Shown here: positions 48,045 through 58,083 of the stretch, in pieces
Numbering within the stretch: the stretch's first letter is position 1
Layout: the number at the start of each line of letters is the position of its first letter
Assembly (NCBI GenBank): GCA_023101505.1
Contig: LVZA01000001.1
Location: forward strand, 1,302,001 to 1,366,000
Source: Pasteurellaceae bacterium Pebbles2
GTDB taxonomy: Bacteria > Pseudomonadota > Gammaproteobacteria > Enterobacterales > Pasteurellaceae
Direction of reading: 5' to 3'
Length of the DNA: 64,000 nucleotides
The notes under the pieces: model-generated
Seen by the model: only the letters and a program-made list of their open reading frames with translations
Database searches by the model: none
What the model was told of the DNA's origin: nothing
Translations under genes and position numbers: made by a program

Positions 48045-50852
48045 TTACGCAAATTTTCTCACTTCGCCGTTGCCGTTGACGTTTTCTTCGCAGCGTGAAC
48101 ACAGGCTTTGTTCGTCTTTGCTGTCGGAATAATGCCAGCAGCGTGGGCATTTGTGGTTGGCTGAGCGGATAACTTTGATCGCTAAACCTTTTACTTCGCC
48201 CTCGGCTACGTCTGCTTGTGCTAGTGCTTTAACTTCGGCTTTTGAGGTAATCGTAACAAAGCGTAATTCATTGCCAAGTTTGTTGAGCAAGTTAGTAAAT
48301 GCGTCGTTGGCGAAAATAGTTACTTCCGCTTCTAAACCACCGCCGATGAGTTTATCTTTACGAGCTTGTTCAAGCACTCGGTTGATTTCATCACGCACGG
48401 TTAACACTTGTTGCCAGTAAGCATCGTCGAATTCTGCGTTGGCTTCTAAACCAAATAAATCGCCGTAGAATTCTTCGGTGAAAACGAATTCTGCACGGTT
48501 ATCTACCTGCGGTAAATATCCCCAAATCTCGTCGGCAGTGAACGATAAAATCGGTGCAATCCAACGCACTAAGGCTTCTGAAATATGCCATAATGCCGTT
48601 TGGCAGCTGCGACGAGCAAGGCTGTCCGCTTTGGTGGTGTACTGACGATCTTTAATGATGTCTAAATAGAACGAGCCCATTTCAATCGAGCAGAAACGCA
48701 TTAAACGTTGCACCACAGTGTGGAATTGGTAGTTATCGTACGCATCTTTGATTTCATTTTGTGCTTCTAAGGCACAGCTCACCGCCCAGCGGTCGAGTGC
48801 GATCATTTCTTCTGGTTTAACTAAATCACGTTTAGGATCAAAGCCATTTAAGTTCGCTAATAAGAAACGAGCGGTGTTACGAATACGACGATAGCTGTCT
48901 GCCGCACGTTTTAGGATTTCGTCCGACACCGACATTTCGCCTGTGTAGTCCGTTGATGCCACCCATAAACGTAAAATATCGCCACCGAATTTGTCCATCA
49001 CTTCTTGTGGTGTAACAATATTACCGATAGATTTCGACATTTTACGACCTTGACCGTCCACGGTGAAACCGTGTGTTAGCACTTGTTTATATGGTGCTTT
49101 GTTGTCGGTTGCGGTTGAAAGCATAAGTGATGACATAAACCAGCCACGGTGTTGGTCTGAACCCTCAAGGTACATATCCGCAGATTTGCCGTTGAATTCA
49201 GGACGCGCGCCAACGACTGATGAATACGTCGATCCCGAATCGAACCATACATCTAAGGTGTCTGGCACTTTGCTATATTGTGCGGCCTCATCGCCTAACA
49301 ATGTTTTCGGATCTAAATCCCACCACGCTTGAATACCTTTTTGTTCAACTAATTTAGCAACTTCTTCAATTAATTCAACGGTGCGTGGGTGTAATTGCTC
49401 GGTTTCGTTATGAATAAATAACGCCACTGGTACGCCCCAAGTACGTTGACGTGAAATACACCAGTCAGGGCGGTTTTCCACCATTTTTTCAATACGAGCT
49501 TGACCCCAATCAGGAATCCAACGCACTTTTTTAATTTCGCTTAATGCCTGTTGGCGTAAGCCTTGGGTTTCCATTCCGATGAACCATTGCGGTGTCGCAC
49601 GGAAAATAATTGGCGTTTTGTGTCGCCAGCAATGCGGGTAGCTGTGGCGGATTTTTTCTAATTTCAGTAACGCACCTACTTCTTCCAATTTTTCTAAGAC
49701 TTTGCCGTTTGATTCAAACACGCCTAAGCCTGCGAAAAATTCGGTGCTAGAAATAAACTTGCCATCATTGCCCACTAAGCCAGCCATTTCGATATTATAT
49801 TTGCGAGAAACCACATAGTCGTCTTGACCGTGATCTGGTGCGGTATGAACTAAGCCTGTACCGCCATCGGTGGTAACGTGGTCGCCTAAAATAAATGGCA
49901 CAGTGTAAGCATAGAATGGGTGATTGAATTGTAATAATTCAAGGGTTTCACCTTTAGCTGAACCTAATACCGTCCAGCTTTCCACTCCCACGGCTTTGGC
50001 AACGCTTTCCACTAATTCTGTGGCTAAAATTAAGCGTTCATTGCCGAATTGTACGATTTGATAATCTAATTCAGGATTAAGAGAAATCGCTTTATTTGAT
50101 GGCAATGTCCAAGGTGTGGTTGTCCAAATGACAGCAGATAATTTGCCGCTGCCTTTGTTTGATAAATTAAAGGCTTTTTCCACCGCACTTTCATCTGCGG
50201 CAGCAAAACGCACGTAAATTGACGGCGACGTTTTGTCTTCATATTCCACTTCCGCTTCCGCCAACGACGACGCACAGTCCAAGCACCAGTGAACAGGTTT
50301 TGAACCTTTGTATAAATGCCCATTTGCCACAGCTTGGCCGAAAGCACGAATGATATTCGCTTCGGTGTCGAAGTTCATTGTTAAATAAGGATTATCCCAA
50401 TCGCCCAACACGCCCAAGCGGATAAAATCTTTCTTTTGTCCTTCCACTTGCTCACGTGCATATTTACGGCATTCTTCACGGAATTCCGCTGCCGAAATTT
50501 TTTGATTTGGCTTGCCAACGAGAGCTTCCACTTTTAATTCAATCGGTAAGCCGTGGCAGTCCCAACCAGGGATATATGGGCTGTCGAAACCTAATGACGT
50601 TTTCGATTTAATAATAATATCTTTTAAAATTTTATTTACAGCGTGCCCGATGTGAATCGTGCCGTTGGCATAGGGAGGACCGTCGTGCAAAATAAAAGAT
50701 TTCTTGCCTTTTGATGCTTGGCGAATTTTTTGATAAAGACTTTTATCGTACCAGTTTTGCAACATTGCAGGCTCACGCTTAGCAAGATCGCCACGCATCG
50801 GGAAGCCTGTTTCAGGCAGGTTTAAGGTATTTTTATAATCGGTTTCTGACAT
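48045..50852 (-). CDS. ileS: Isoleucyl-tRNA synthetase
   Basis: IleS charges tRNA-Ile. The 935-residue class I enzyme has the HIGH motif in [16 protein letters not shown] near 57-72 and KMSKS in [10 protein letters not shown] near 602-611. The C-terminal zinc cysteines are CPRCWHYSD near 897 and CSRCEEN near 917. It is normally followed by lspA-ispH. Here a USS terminator and element A separate them. Confidence 0.99.
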   Translation of the reverse strand: MSETDYKNTLNLPETGFPMRGDLAKREPAMLQNWYDKSLYQKIRQASKGKKSFILHDGPPYANGTIHIGHAVNKILKDIIIKSKTSLGFDSPYIPGWDCHGLPIELKVEALVGKPNQKISAAEFREECRKYAREQVEGQKKDFIRLGVLGDWDNPYLTMNFDTEANIIRAFGQAVANGHLYKGSKPVHWCLDCASSLAEAEVEYEDKTSPSIYVRFAAADESAVEKAFNLSNKGSGKLSAVIWTTTPWTLPSNKAISLNPELDYQIVQFGNERLILATELVESVAKAVGVESWTVLGSAKGETLELLQFNHPFYAYTVPFILGDHVTTDGGTGLVHTAPDHGQDDYVVSRKYNIEMAGLVGNDGKFISSTEFFAGLGVFESNGKVLEKLEEVGALLKLEKIRHSYPHCWRHKTPIIFRATPQWFIGMETQGLRQQALSEIKKVRWIPDWGQARIEKMVENRPDWCISRQRTWGVPVALFIHNETEQLHPRTVELIEEVAKLVEQKGIQAWWDLDPKTLLGDEAAQYSKVPDTLDVWFDSGSTYSSVVGARPEFNGKSADMYLEGSDQHRGWFMSSLMLSTATDNKAPYKQVLTHGFTVDGQGRKMSKSIGNIVTPQEVMDKFGGDILRLWVASTDYTGEMSVSDEILKRAADSYRRIRNTARFLLANLNGFDPKRDLVKPEEMIALDRWAVSCALEAQNEIKDAYDNYQFHTVVQRLMRFCSIEMGSFYLDIIKDRQYTTKADSLARRSCQTALWHISEALVRWIAPILSFTADEIWGYLPQVDNRAEFVFTEEFYGDLFGLEANAEFDDAYWQQVLTVRDEINRVLEQARKDKLIGGGLEAEVTIFANDAFTNLLNKLGNELRFVTITSKAEVKALAQADVAEGEVKGLAIKVIRSANHKCPRCWHYSDSKDEQSLCSRCEENVNGNGEVRKFA

Positions 50853-50944
50853 ATTTTGTACCAGTTGTAAGTTTAAAATCGGTTGCGAAAACGCAAAATA
50901 ATGTGGCGTATTATACGCTGAAATGGGGCAAGATTAAAGGCAGA

Positions 50945-51451
50945 TTAAATATCTGATTGATTTAATTTTTGTTGTTTTTTCTGCTCACGTCTTTTCTTGA
51001 AAAAATCACTTAATTTTTCACCGCACTTTTCCGCCAACACACCGCCTGTAATCGCAAGAGCGTGGTTCATTTTATAATCATCAAAAAAATGAAAGCGAGA
51101 ACCCACAGCCCCAGTTTTATAATCATAAGCACCAAAAACTAAACGCTTAATTCGACTGTGCAAAATTGCCCCAGCACACATTGTACAAGGCTCAAGCGTA
51201 ACATATAGCGTGGTGTTTAACAGGCGATAATTTTGAATTTTCTCTGCGCCATTACGCAAAGCGATAATTTCTGCGTGTGCCGTTGGGTCGTTATTAACGA
51301 TGGACAAATTCCATCCCTCGCCAATGATGTTGTTGTTTTCATCGACAAGCACCGCTCCCACAGGAATTTCGCCAAGTTGCTCTGCTTTTTCAGCGAGTGT
51401 TAGGGCGTGGGTGATGAAGTGTTGGTCTAGGTCTTGTTGTGATTGGGTCAT
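50945..51451 (-). CDS. tadA: tRNA-specific adenosine deaminase TadA
   Basis: TadA converts A34 to inosine in tRNA-Arg. The 168-residue protein has the deaminase zinc site with HAEIIALRNG (His near 59 and Glu 61) and PCTMCAGAI (Cys near 89 and 92), and a lysine/glutamine-rich tail. It starts 33 bases after hairpin element copy B, with a weak ribosome site. Confidence 0.96.
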   Translation of the reverse strand: MTQSQQDLDQHFITHALTLAEKAEQLGEIPVGAVLVDENNNIIGEGWNLSIVNNDPTAHAEIIALRNGAEKIQNYRLLNTTLYVTLEPCTMCAGAILHSRIKRLVFGAYDYKTGAVGSRFHFFDDYKMNHALAITGGVLAEKCGEKLSDFFKKRREQKKQQKLNQSDI

Positions 51452-51544
51452 TGCTCGTTATAAATTTAATTTTATGTTATTAAAATCGGGTTTCGCCGAT
51501 GGCGACCATACTTTCTTTTGCTTGCACAAAAGAAAGTAGGCAAA

Positions 51545-51610
51545 GACAAAACCAATAGGTTTTGAACGTTGGCTTCGCCAACGGCCCGTAGGGCGAGCAA
51601 AGCGAGTAAA
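51545..51610. repeat. Hairpin module 1 of copy B
   Basis: CAAAACC-AATA-GGTTTTG is followed by GAACGTTGGC-TTC-GCCAACG and GCCC-GTA-GGGC, then GAGCAAAGCGAGTAAAA. It lies just before the CCCCG start of the long hairpin. Confidence 0.7.
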
Positions 51611-51702
51611 ACACGCCCCGACTTCACCGCTTATCTTTGCTCGTTTGGCATTTTCTTAACGCTAAATTTTGAACTCGCTTCGCTCAAACAGGCAAAATTT
51701 AG

Positions 51703-51766
51703 CTACAAAACACTTGTGTTTTGAACGTTGGCTTTGCCAACGGCACGAAGTGCGAGCGTAGCGAGT
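51703..51766. repeat. Hairpin module 2 of copy B
   Basis: CAAAACAC-TT-GTGTTTTG is followed by GAACGTTGGC-TTT-GCCAACG and GCAC-GAA-GTGC, then GAGCGTAGCGAGTAAAA. It is inserted in the right arm of the long hairpin, between two arm segments. Its small stem (GCAC/GTGC) covaries with that of module 1 (GCCC/GGGC). Confidence 0.7.
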
Positions 51767-51820
51767 AAAAATGCCAAGTCGCAAAGGCGGTTCTGACGGG
51801 GGATTTTGTTAGTGCCCGAA

Positions 51821-54241
51821 TTATTTTTTCTTATTTGTTTTCTTTGTTTTCTTTGTTTTATTTGCTTTTGGTTTACTTGAAACTTTCGATTTTTTCACCG
51901 CACTTTTGTCTTTGCTGAGTTTGGAAGTGCGGTTGTTTTCTTGGAAGTTTTTAGCTTTGGTTTTTGCTGTTTTGCCTACGCGACGTGGGGTGCGTTCGGT
52001 GGAGACGAGTGAGAAATCCACTTGGCGTTGTTCGAGGCTGACAGCTTCGACTTTGACTCGTACTTTGTCGCCTAGGCGGTATAGCATTCCGCTGTTTTCG
52101 CCGATTAAGCGTTGACCCGCTGCGTCGAATTTGTAGTAGTCGTTGTCGAGCGTGGAGATGTGGACTAAGCCGTCGATAAATAAATCATCTAAGCGGACAA
52201 ATAAGCCGAAGCTAGTTACGGAAGACACTACGCCGCTGAATTCGTCGCCGACGTGATCTTGCATAAATTCGCATTTGAGCCAGTCTGCGACTTCTCGGGT
52301 GGCGTCGTCGGCTCGGCGTTCGGTCATTGAGCAGTGATCGCCAAGTTCGTCCATTTCGTCTAAATTATAATGATAGCCGCCCGTTTCGGTGGTTTTGCGT
52401 TTTAGCCCTTTTTGCTTCGCTAACAAATACTTAATGCCACGATGTAGGCTTAAATCAGGGTAGCGGCGAATTGGCGAAGTGAAATGAGCATATTCCGTTA
52501 ATGCCAAGCCGAAATGCCCGATGTTGTCGGCGTTATACACCGCTTGGCTCAGGCTGCGTAGCAACATTGTTTGAATTAATTCGCTGTCTGGGCGATCTTT
52601 GACTTGACTTAATAACTCAGCATAATCGGCGGTGGTGGGTTTAATTCCGCCACGTAACGACAAGCCTAATTCTGCCAAAAAGGCACGGAATGCGGTGAGT
52701 TTTTCTTCGCTAGGGCCTGCGTGAATACGGTAAAGTGCTGGCTCTTGGTGGCGTTCCATAAAGTTGGCGGCGGCAATGTTGGCTAAAATCATGCATTCTT
52801 CAATGATTTTGTGGGCATCATTGCGTTGCACCGCTTCAATGCGTTCAATGCGTCCCATTTCATTGAAAATAAATTTGCTTTCAATGGTTTCAAAATCAAT
52901 CGCACCACGCAAATGACGAGCGTCTAGCAAGGCGTTATACATTGCGTGTAACTCTTCCAAATGTGGCACAAGTGCGGTATAACGCTCACGCAATTCTTCA
53001 TCGCCGTCGAGAATTTTTGCCACTTTGGTATAGGTTAAGCGGGCGTGAGAATTCATCACCGCCTCATAGAATTTATAGCCTTTCAGTTCGCCTTTGTCGG
53101 ACAATTCCATTTCGCACACCATACACAAACGATCCACCTGCGGATTAAGCGAACACAAGCCGTTCGAGAGAATTTCGGGCAGCATCGGTACGACACGGTT
53201 CGGGAAGTAAACTGAATTTCCACGATTGCGAGCTTCGGTGTCCAACGCCGTACGCAAACGCACATAATAACTCACATCGGCAATCGCCACCCACAAACGC
53301 CAGCCATTCTTTTCTTTACGGCAATGCACCGCATCATCGAAATCTCGTGCATCTTCGCCGTCAATGGTAACTAAAGGCAAATCACGCAGATTTACACGCC
53401 CAACTTTGGCTTCTTCAGGCACATCTTCGCTGAGTTTTTTCACGGTTTTTAGCACCGCAGGCGGAAATGTGTGCGGAATATCGTGATTACGCAAGGCAAT
53501 TTCCACTTCCATACCTTTTGCCATATTATCACCCAAAATTTCAGTAATCATACCGACTGGCTGGCTGAAACTTGCCGTGCGTGGTTTGAGTTCCACCACC
53601 ACAACTTGCCCCATTCTCGCCCCAGCTCGGTGTTCATTTGGGATTAAAATATCACGCCCAATACGGCTGTCGTCAGGCACAACATAACCAATGCCGTCTT
53701 CAAGGAAAAAACGCCCCACAATTTGTTTCTTACGGCTTTCCAACACTCGCACAATGCGGACTTCCTGACGACCTTTACGGTCAAAACCACTCGGCTGTGC
53801 TAACACAAAATCACCGTGCATCACTTTTTGCATTTGGTTATTCGGAATAAAAAGATCTTTATTTTTCACCGCACTTTTAACGCTGCTTTCCAGCTCCAAA
53901 AAGCCATAACCATCACGATGCCCCACCACCGTGCCTTTGAGCAGATCCAACTTTTCAGGCAAAGCATAACGCTTACGTTTGGTGAACACCAGTTGACCGT
54001 CATTTTCCATCGCACGCAAACGGCGACGCATTCCTTCGATTTGATCTTCATCTTGCAAATCAAAGGCTTGCACGATCTCATCACGGCTCATCGGCGAATT
54101 GTAATCCCGAATAATTTGTAAAATAAACTCACGACTTGGGATCGGATTTTCATATTTGCTTTGCTCTTGCTGATAATTCGGATCAAGATGAATTGGGCTG
54201 ATAACTGTGGTGTTTTTTTGCGATTTTTTTGTGCGTGCCAT
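51821..54241 (-). CDS. rnr: Ribonuclease R
   Basis: RNase R is a processive 3'-5' exoribonuclease that degrades structured RNA and acts in RNA quality control. ATG 54241 ([10 protein letters not shown]) with an AGGAAAT site gives 806 residues. The longer reading adds a poor N-terminus. In order there is an N-terminal helix-turn-helix (about 40-105), cold-shock domains, the RNB catalytic core with DARDFDDAV near 298-306, and an S1 domain near 630-720. A lysine-rich tail ends [10 protein letters not shown]. Three USS are inside. Confidence 0.97.
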   Translation of the reverse strand: MARTKKSQKNTTVISPIHLDPNYQQEQSKYENPIPSREFILQIIRDYNSPMSRDEIVQAFDLQDEDQIEGMRRRLRAMENDGQLVFTKRKRYALPEKLDLLKGTVVGHRDGYGFLELESSVKSAVKNKDLFIPNNQMQKVMHGDFVLAQPSGFDRKGRQEVRIVRVLESRKKQIVGRFFLEDGIGYVVPDDSRIGRDILIPNEHRAGARMGQVVVVELKPRTASFSQPVGMITEILGDNMAKGMEVEIALRNHDIPHTFPPAVLKTVKKLSEDVPEEAKVGRVNLRDLPLVTIDGEDARDFDDAVHCRKEKNGWRLWVAIADVSYYVRLRTALDTEARNRGNSVYFPNRVVPMLPEILSNGLCSLNPQVDRLCMVCEMELSDKGELKGYKFYEAVMNSHARLTYTKVAKILDGDEELRERYTALVPHLEELHAMYNALLDARHLRGAIDFETIESKFIFNEMGRIERIEAVQRNDAHKIIEECMILANIAAANFMERHQEPALYRIHAGPSEEKLTAFRAFLAELGLSLRGGIKPTTADYAELLSQVKDRPDSELIQTMLLRSLSQAVYNADNIGHFGLALTEYAHFTSPIRRYPDLSLHRGIKYLLAKQKGLKRKTTETGGYHYNLDEMDELGDHCSMTERRADDATREVADWLKCEFMQDHVGDEFSGVVSSVTSFGLFVRLDDLFIDGLVHISTLDNDYYKFDAAGQRLIGENSGMLYRLGDKVRVKVEAVSLEQRQVDFSLVSTERTPRRVGKTAKTKAKNFQENNRTSKLSKDKSAVKKSKVSSKPKANKTKKTKKTNKKK

Positions 54242-54305
54242 AATAATTTCCTGTGGAAATAAGATAGGCACAGTTTGACATTGTGCCGTGGGGAATGCAA
54301 GGAAA

Positions 54306-54366
54306 GAATTGCGCCCAACCCTTGTTGGGCAATTCTATTTACTGAATAAAATGCAACGGCATTTTA
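54306..54366 (-). terminator. Tandem hairpins after the small membrane gene
   Basis: GAATTGCGCCCAAC and GTTGGGCAATTC form a strong stem (54306-54335), and AAAATGC/GCATTTT forms a second (54348-54366). On the minus strand they follow the small membrane gene and precede rnr, so they probably separate the two transcripts. Confidence 0.75.
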
Positions 54367-54382
54367 AAAATGGAAAGAGATT

Positions 54383-54724
54383 TTAATCAATATAGCTATT
54401 CACGCCATTTACCGCAATTCTTACGCTACGACAAGTGTGTTTCACTTTGTTCATACGCTTGATGCTAGCTTCATTGAGCGCTCTAGCTTCTAAATCTAGC
54501 TCTCTACACGCCGCCAAAATTTTGCGAGCTTCTTTTAAGTTTTGTTGATAGTAGCCCACCCCCAGGTTTTCTTCTGGAATATCATCACCGCTGCTAACGT
54601 AAGAAATCAGTAGCGCCGCAGGCACAACCACTAACAAAATATGTTTCGTCGTGATCGAATACTGAGCCATTAGAGCCGTAATTTTGTTCAAAATGTCTTT
54701 TGCAATTAAAAGTGCTTTATCCAT
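54383..54724 (-). CDS. Small protein of unknown function with one membrane segment
   Basis: This 113-residue ORF is one I do not recognise. Residues about 26-44 (HILLVVVPAALLISYVSS) form a single membrane helix. The following 65 residues are charged and helical, with Cys near 73 and 97. A ribosome site (GAGAAAAATT) is weak. It lies upstream of rnr on the same strand but is separated from it by two hairpins, and it is divergent from dmsA. It could be an orphan accessory gene. Confidence 0.5.
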   Translation of the reverse strand: MDKALLIAKDILNKITALMAQYSITTKHILLVVVPAALLISYVSSGDDIPEENLGVGYYQQNLKEARKILAACRELDLEARALNEASIKRMNKVKHTCRSVRIAVNGVNSYID

Positions 54725-54945
54725 AATTTTTTCTCGTAAGTAGATAATAAATGAGAACGTTTTTAAGCTAAGTTGTTTAAAAACAGCAATATTTTATCTT
54801 AAAAAGATGGAAAAGTAATGGGGTTTTGTTTAATTAATAGACATTTGACCAGTTATCTAACTGATATCAAAAGGCGTCTAAGAAAAATAAGAATAATTAT
54901 TGATTTCGTTACTGTTTGATTTTATTAGATTTTTTGCTCGTTTTT
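54725..54945. other. Gap between small membrane gene and dmsA promoter
   Basis: This is AT-rich sequence of about 220 bases without a convincing ORF or strong repeat. It holds the start region of the minus-strand small gene and the upstream part of the dmsA control region. I see no USS here. Confidence 0.5.
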
Positions 54946-54959
54946 TTGATCTATGTCAG
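54946..54959 (+). promoter_or_regulatory. FNR-like site before dmsA
   Basis: TTGATCTATGTCAG is close to the FNR consensus (TTGAT, four bases, ATCAA): the left half is perfect and the right is GTCAG. The centre is about 41 bases before the transcription start implied by the -10 box at 54982-54987, the standard activating position. Confidence 0.75.
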
Positions 54960-54981
54960 TGTTACTACGCCTTAATTGGTA

Positions 54982-54987
54982 GATAAT
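54982..54987 (+). promoter_or_regulatory. -10 box of dmsA
   Basis: GATAAT lies 22 bases after the FNR-like site. A start near 54994 is implied, leaving about 28 bases of leader with an AGGAGTGA ribosome site before the dmsA ATG. Confidence 0.65.
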
Positions 54988-55021
54988 ACAAAAGGGTTAT
55001 TTACTTAATAGGAGTGAAGAT

Positions 55022-57454
55022 ATGAATAAAGATTTACTCGATGTAAACGTAAATCGTCGTCGCTTTTTGCAAACGAGCAGTATCACGGCATTAGCGGCAA
55101 GTAGCGGTGTTGCCGTTCCATTTGCGGCAAAAGCGGAAAGTGATACGGCAGTAGCAACATCTCAAGCAGAAGAAAAAATCGTATGGAGTGCTTGCACGGT
55201 AAACTGTGGCAGTCGTTGCCCATTGCGTATGCACGTTAAAGACAATCAAATAACTTATGTCGAAACAGATAATACCGGCACTGAAACCTATAATTTAGAT
55301 CATCAGGTGAGAGCCTGTCTGCGTGGTCGTTCAATGCGTCGTCGAGTGTATAATCCCGACCGTTTGAAATATCCGATGAAGCGTGTCGGTAAACGTGGCG
55401 AGGGAAAATTCAAACGCATTTCTTGGGACGAAGCTCTGACCGAAATTGCCCAATCTTTGCAAAAAAATATCAAAGAATACGGCAATGAAAGTATTTATCT
55501 TAATTACGGTACCGGCACATTAGGCGGCACAGTGACCAAATCTTGGCCACCGGGTTCGACTTTGTTGGCTCGGTTAATGAATTGCGTAGGCGGTTATTTA
55601 AATCATTACGGCGATTACAGCACGGCACAGATTGCCGTCGGTTTGGATTATACCTATGGCGGCGGTTGGGCTTCCGGTAATGGTTTGGCTGATGTTGAGA
55701 ATACCAAACTCATCGTATTATTCGGCAATAATCCAGCCGAAACCCGTATGAGCGGCGGTGGTTTGACCTATTGTATCGAACAAGCCAAAGAAAAATCCAA
55801 AGCCAAAATGATCATTATTGATCCACGTTATACAGATACCGGCGTGGGGCGTGAAGATGAATGGATTCCAATCCGTCCGGGGACAGATGCGGCTTTAGTT
55901 TCGGCGTTGGCTTATGTGTTGATTACGGAAGATTTGGTTGATCAACCGTTCTTGGATAAATATTGTGTCGGTTATGATGAAAAAACCTTACCTGCCGGTG
56001 CACCGAAAAACAGCCACTACAAAGCCTATATTTTAGGGCAGGGTGAAGACGGTATAGTGAAAACTCCTGAATGGGCGGCTAAAATCACCGGCATTCCGGC
56101 GGAACGTATCGTGAAATTAGCCCGAGAAATCGGTCAGGCGAAACCGGCGTATATTTCGCAAGGTTGGGGGCCTCAACGTCGCAGTAATGGGGAGATTATT
56201 TCTCGAGCCATTGCAATGTTGCCGATTTTAACGGGCAATGTCGGTATCAGCGGCGGTAACACCGGAGCGAGAGAAAGTGCCTATAAAGTCCCTTTTGTGC
56301 GTATGCCGACCCTAACAAACCCTGTCAAAGCAAGTATTCCTATGTTTCTATGGACAGATGCAATTATTCGTGGCACGGAAATGACCGCCACTACTGACGG
56401 CATTCGGGGTGTTGAAAAACTGTCTGCACCGATAAAAGTGATTTGGAATTATGCGAGTAATTGCCTGATTAACCAGCACGCTGAGATCAATCGCACGCAC
56501 GAAATTTTACAAGATGACAGCAAATGCGAATTAATTGTAACTATCGATAATCATATGACGTCAACGGCGAAATACAGCGATATTTTATTGCCGGACTGTA
56601 TGACTTCTGAACAAATGGATTTCTGTTTAGACGCATTTGTCGCCAATATGAATTACGTCATTTTTGCCGATCAAGTGGTTACACCGTCTTTTGAGTGTAA
56701 AAATATCTACGATATGCTCAGTGAATTAGCCGATAAATTAGGCGTAAAACAACAATTCACCGAGGGCAGAACGCAAGAGGAATGGTTGCGACATATTTAT
56801 GAACAATCCCGAGCCGCTTTGCCTGAATTGCCGACGTTTGATGAATTCCGCAAACAGGGTATTTTCAAAAAAGTCGATCCGAACGGTTTTTATGTGGCGT
56901 ATAAAGCCTTCCGTGAAAATCCTGAAGCAAATCCATTAGCAACGCCATCAGGCAAAATTGAAATTTACTCCGAACGTTTGGCGGAAATTGCCAAAACGTG
57001 GAAACTGGAAAAAGATGAAGTCATTCACCCATTGCCGATTCACACCGACAGCTTTGAGCATTACGGCGATCCGTTAATGGAAAAATACCCGCTTCAACTC
57101 AGCGGTTTCCATTATAAAGCGAGAACGCACTCAACCTATGGCAATGTGGACGTGCTGAAATCCGCCAATCCGCAGGAAATTTGGATTAACCCGATTGATG
57201 CTGAAAAACGCCACATCAAAAATGGGGATCTGATTCGTATCTTCAATGACCGTGGCGAAGTACGTATTAATGCCAAAGTAACGCCGAGAATAATCCCTGG
57301 TGTGGTGGCCTTGAGCGAAGGGGCTTGGTATGCTCCCGATAGTAATGGAGTGGATCATTCGGGCTGTATCAACGTCCTCACCACCCAACGTCCGTCTCCG
57401 CTAGCGAAGGGCAATCCGCAACATTCAAATTTAGTTCAAGTTGAGAAAGTCTAA
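55022..57454 (+). CDS. dmsA: Anaerobic DMSO reductase catalytic subunit
   Basis: DmsA is the molybdopterin subunit that reduces DMSO or N-oxides in anaerobic respiration, facing the periplasm. It has a Tat signal with RRRFLQTS at 12-19 and a hydrophobic stretch ending near residue 38. The [4Fe-4S] cysteines are in SACTVNCGSRC near 56-66 and RACLRGR near 98. The molybdenum-ligand serine is in HYGDYSTAQ near 198-206. Length (810) matches E. coli DmsA. Its codons look richer in CCG and GGC than those of neighbouring genes, and I found no USS in it. Confidence 0.97.
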   Translation: MNKDLLDVNVNRRRFLQTSSITALAASSGVAVPFAAKAESDTAVATSQAEEKIVWSACTVNCGSRCPLRMHVKDNQITYVETDNTGTETYNLDHQVRACLRGRSMRRRVYNPDRLKYPMKRVGKRGEGKFKRISWDEALTEIAQSLQKNIKEYGNESIYLNYGTGTLGGTVTKSWPPGSTLLARLMNCVGGYLNHYGDYSTAQIAVGLDYTYGGGWASGNGLADVENTKLIVLFGNNPAETRMSGGGLTYCIEQAKEKSKAKMIIIDPRYTDTGVGREDEWIPIRPGTDAALVSALAYVLITEDLVDQPFLDKYCVGYDEKTLPAGAPKNSHYKAYILGQGEDGIVKTPEWAAKITGIPAERIVKLAREIGQAKPAYISQGWGPQRRSNGEIISRAIAMLPILTGNVGISGGNTGARESAYKVPFVRMPTLTNPVKASIPMFLWTDAIIRGTEMTATTDGIRGVEKLSAPIKVIWNYASNCLINQHAEINRTHEILQDDSKCELIVTIDNHMTSTAKYSDILLPDCMTSEQMDFCLDAFVANMNYVIFADQVVTPSFECKNIYDMLSELADKLGVKQQFTEGRTQEEWLRHIYEQSRAALPELPTFDEFRKQGIFKKVDPNGFYVAYKAFRENPEANPLATPSGKIEIYSERLAEIAKTWKLEKDEVIHPLPIHTDSFEHYGDPLMEKYPLQLSGFHYKARTHSTYGNVDVLKSANPQEIWINPIDAEKRHIKNGDLIRIFNDRGEVRINAKVTPRIIPGVVALSEGAWYAPDSNGVDHSGCINVLTTQRPSPLAKGNPQHSNLVQVEKV

Positions 57455-57464
57455 GGAGTGAGTT

Positions 57465-58082
57465 ATGGAACAATATGGCTTTTATTTTGATTCAGATCGC
57501 TGTACAGGCTGTAAAACGTGTGAACTTGCCTGTAAAGATTACAAAGATCTCGGTACCGAGGTGAATTTCCGCCGTATCTATGAATATGCAGGAGGCAACT
57601 GGGTGCAAGACCGGCACGGTTGCTGGAACCAAGACGTATTTGCCTATTATATGTCGATTTCCTGCAATCATTGTGCAGATCCTGCCTGTGCTAAAGTCTG
57701 TCCGACAGGGGCAATGCACAAAAACGAAGACGGTTTTGTGATTGTCAACGAAGAAACCTGTATCGGCTGCCGTTATTGCAGTATGGCGTGTCCTTACGAT
57801 GCACCGCAATTCGATGCCAAAAAAGGACATATGACCAAATGCGACGGCTGTTATTCTCGAATAAAAGATGGGCAAAAACCTATCTGCGTGGACGCTTGTC
57901 CGTTGCGTGCGTTGGATTTCGCCCCTATTGAAGAATTGCGTGCCAAATATGGCAATCAGGCCTCCATCGCACCGCTTCCGCCGGCGGAACTCACTCAACC
58001 GAATTTAGTGGTGAAACCGAATAAAAATGCTCGTCCAAGCGGCGACAGCACAGGTTTCCTAGCCAACCCAAGAGAGGTGTAA
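57465..58082 (+). CDS. dmsB: DMSO reductase iron-sulfur subunit
   Basis: DmsB carries electrons from DmsC to DmsA through four [4Fe-4S] clusters. The 205-residue protein has cysteine groups at CTGCKTCELAC near 14-24, CNHCADPACAKVCP near 67-80, CIGCRYCSMACP near 99-110, and CDGCYSRIKDGQKPICVDACP near 126-146. It starts 10 bases after dmsA and is followed by dmsC after one base. Confidence 0.97.
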   Translation: MEQYGFYFDSDRCTGCKTCELACKDYKDLGTEVNFRRIYEYAGGNWVQDRHGCWNQDVFAYYMSISCNHCADPACAKVCPTGAMHKNEDGFVIVNEETCIGCRYCSMACPYDAPQFDAKKGHMTKCDGCYSRIKDGQKPICVDACPLRALDFAPIEELRAKYGNQASIAPLPPAELTQPNLVVKPNKNARPSGDSTGFLANPREV

Positions 58083-58083
58083 A

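Larger units (their letters stand above)
51484..51800. repeat. Hairpin element, copy B, with two extra hairpin modules
   Basis: It matches copy A in order: an ATCGG/CCGAT hairpin (51484-51499), TACTTTCTTTT/AAAAGAAAGTA (51508-51537), then a nested hairpin (51615-51800) with CCCCG/CGGGG, ACCGC/GCGGT, CTTTGC/GCAAAG, TGGCATTTT/AAAATGCCA and GCTAAATTTTG/CAAAATTTAGC. Five stem pairs differ from copy A and all stay paired. Copy B also carries two related modules (about 51545-51610 and 51703-51766). Each starts with a CAAAAC..GTTTTG type hairpin, then CGTTGGC/GCCAACG, then a small stem. Confidence 0.85.
51452..51820. other. 369-base gap between rnr and tadA holding hairpin element copy B
   Basis: There is no coding sequence of note. 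Nearly all of it (51484-51800) is the modular hairpin element described separately. The rest is short AT-rich sequence including the region just before the tadA ATG. Confidence 0.75.

Noticed and set aside
47759-51800. An insertion sequence or composite transposon around ileS-tadA
   Set aside because: No transposase or terminal inverted repeats bracket the region, and the genes inside are essential core genes. Only the small hairpin elements repeat.
57492-57998. A 168-codon minus-strand ORF opposite dmsB
   Set aside because: It is the reverse complement of the cysteine-rich dmsB gene, with no independent signal.
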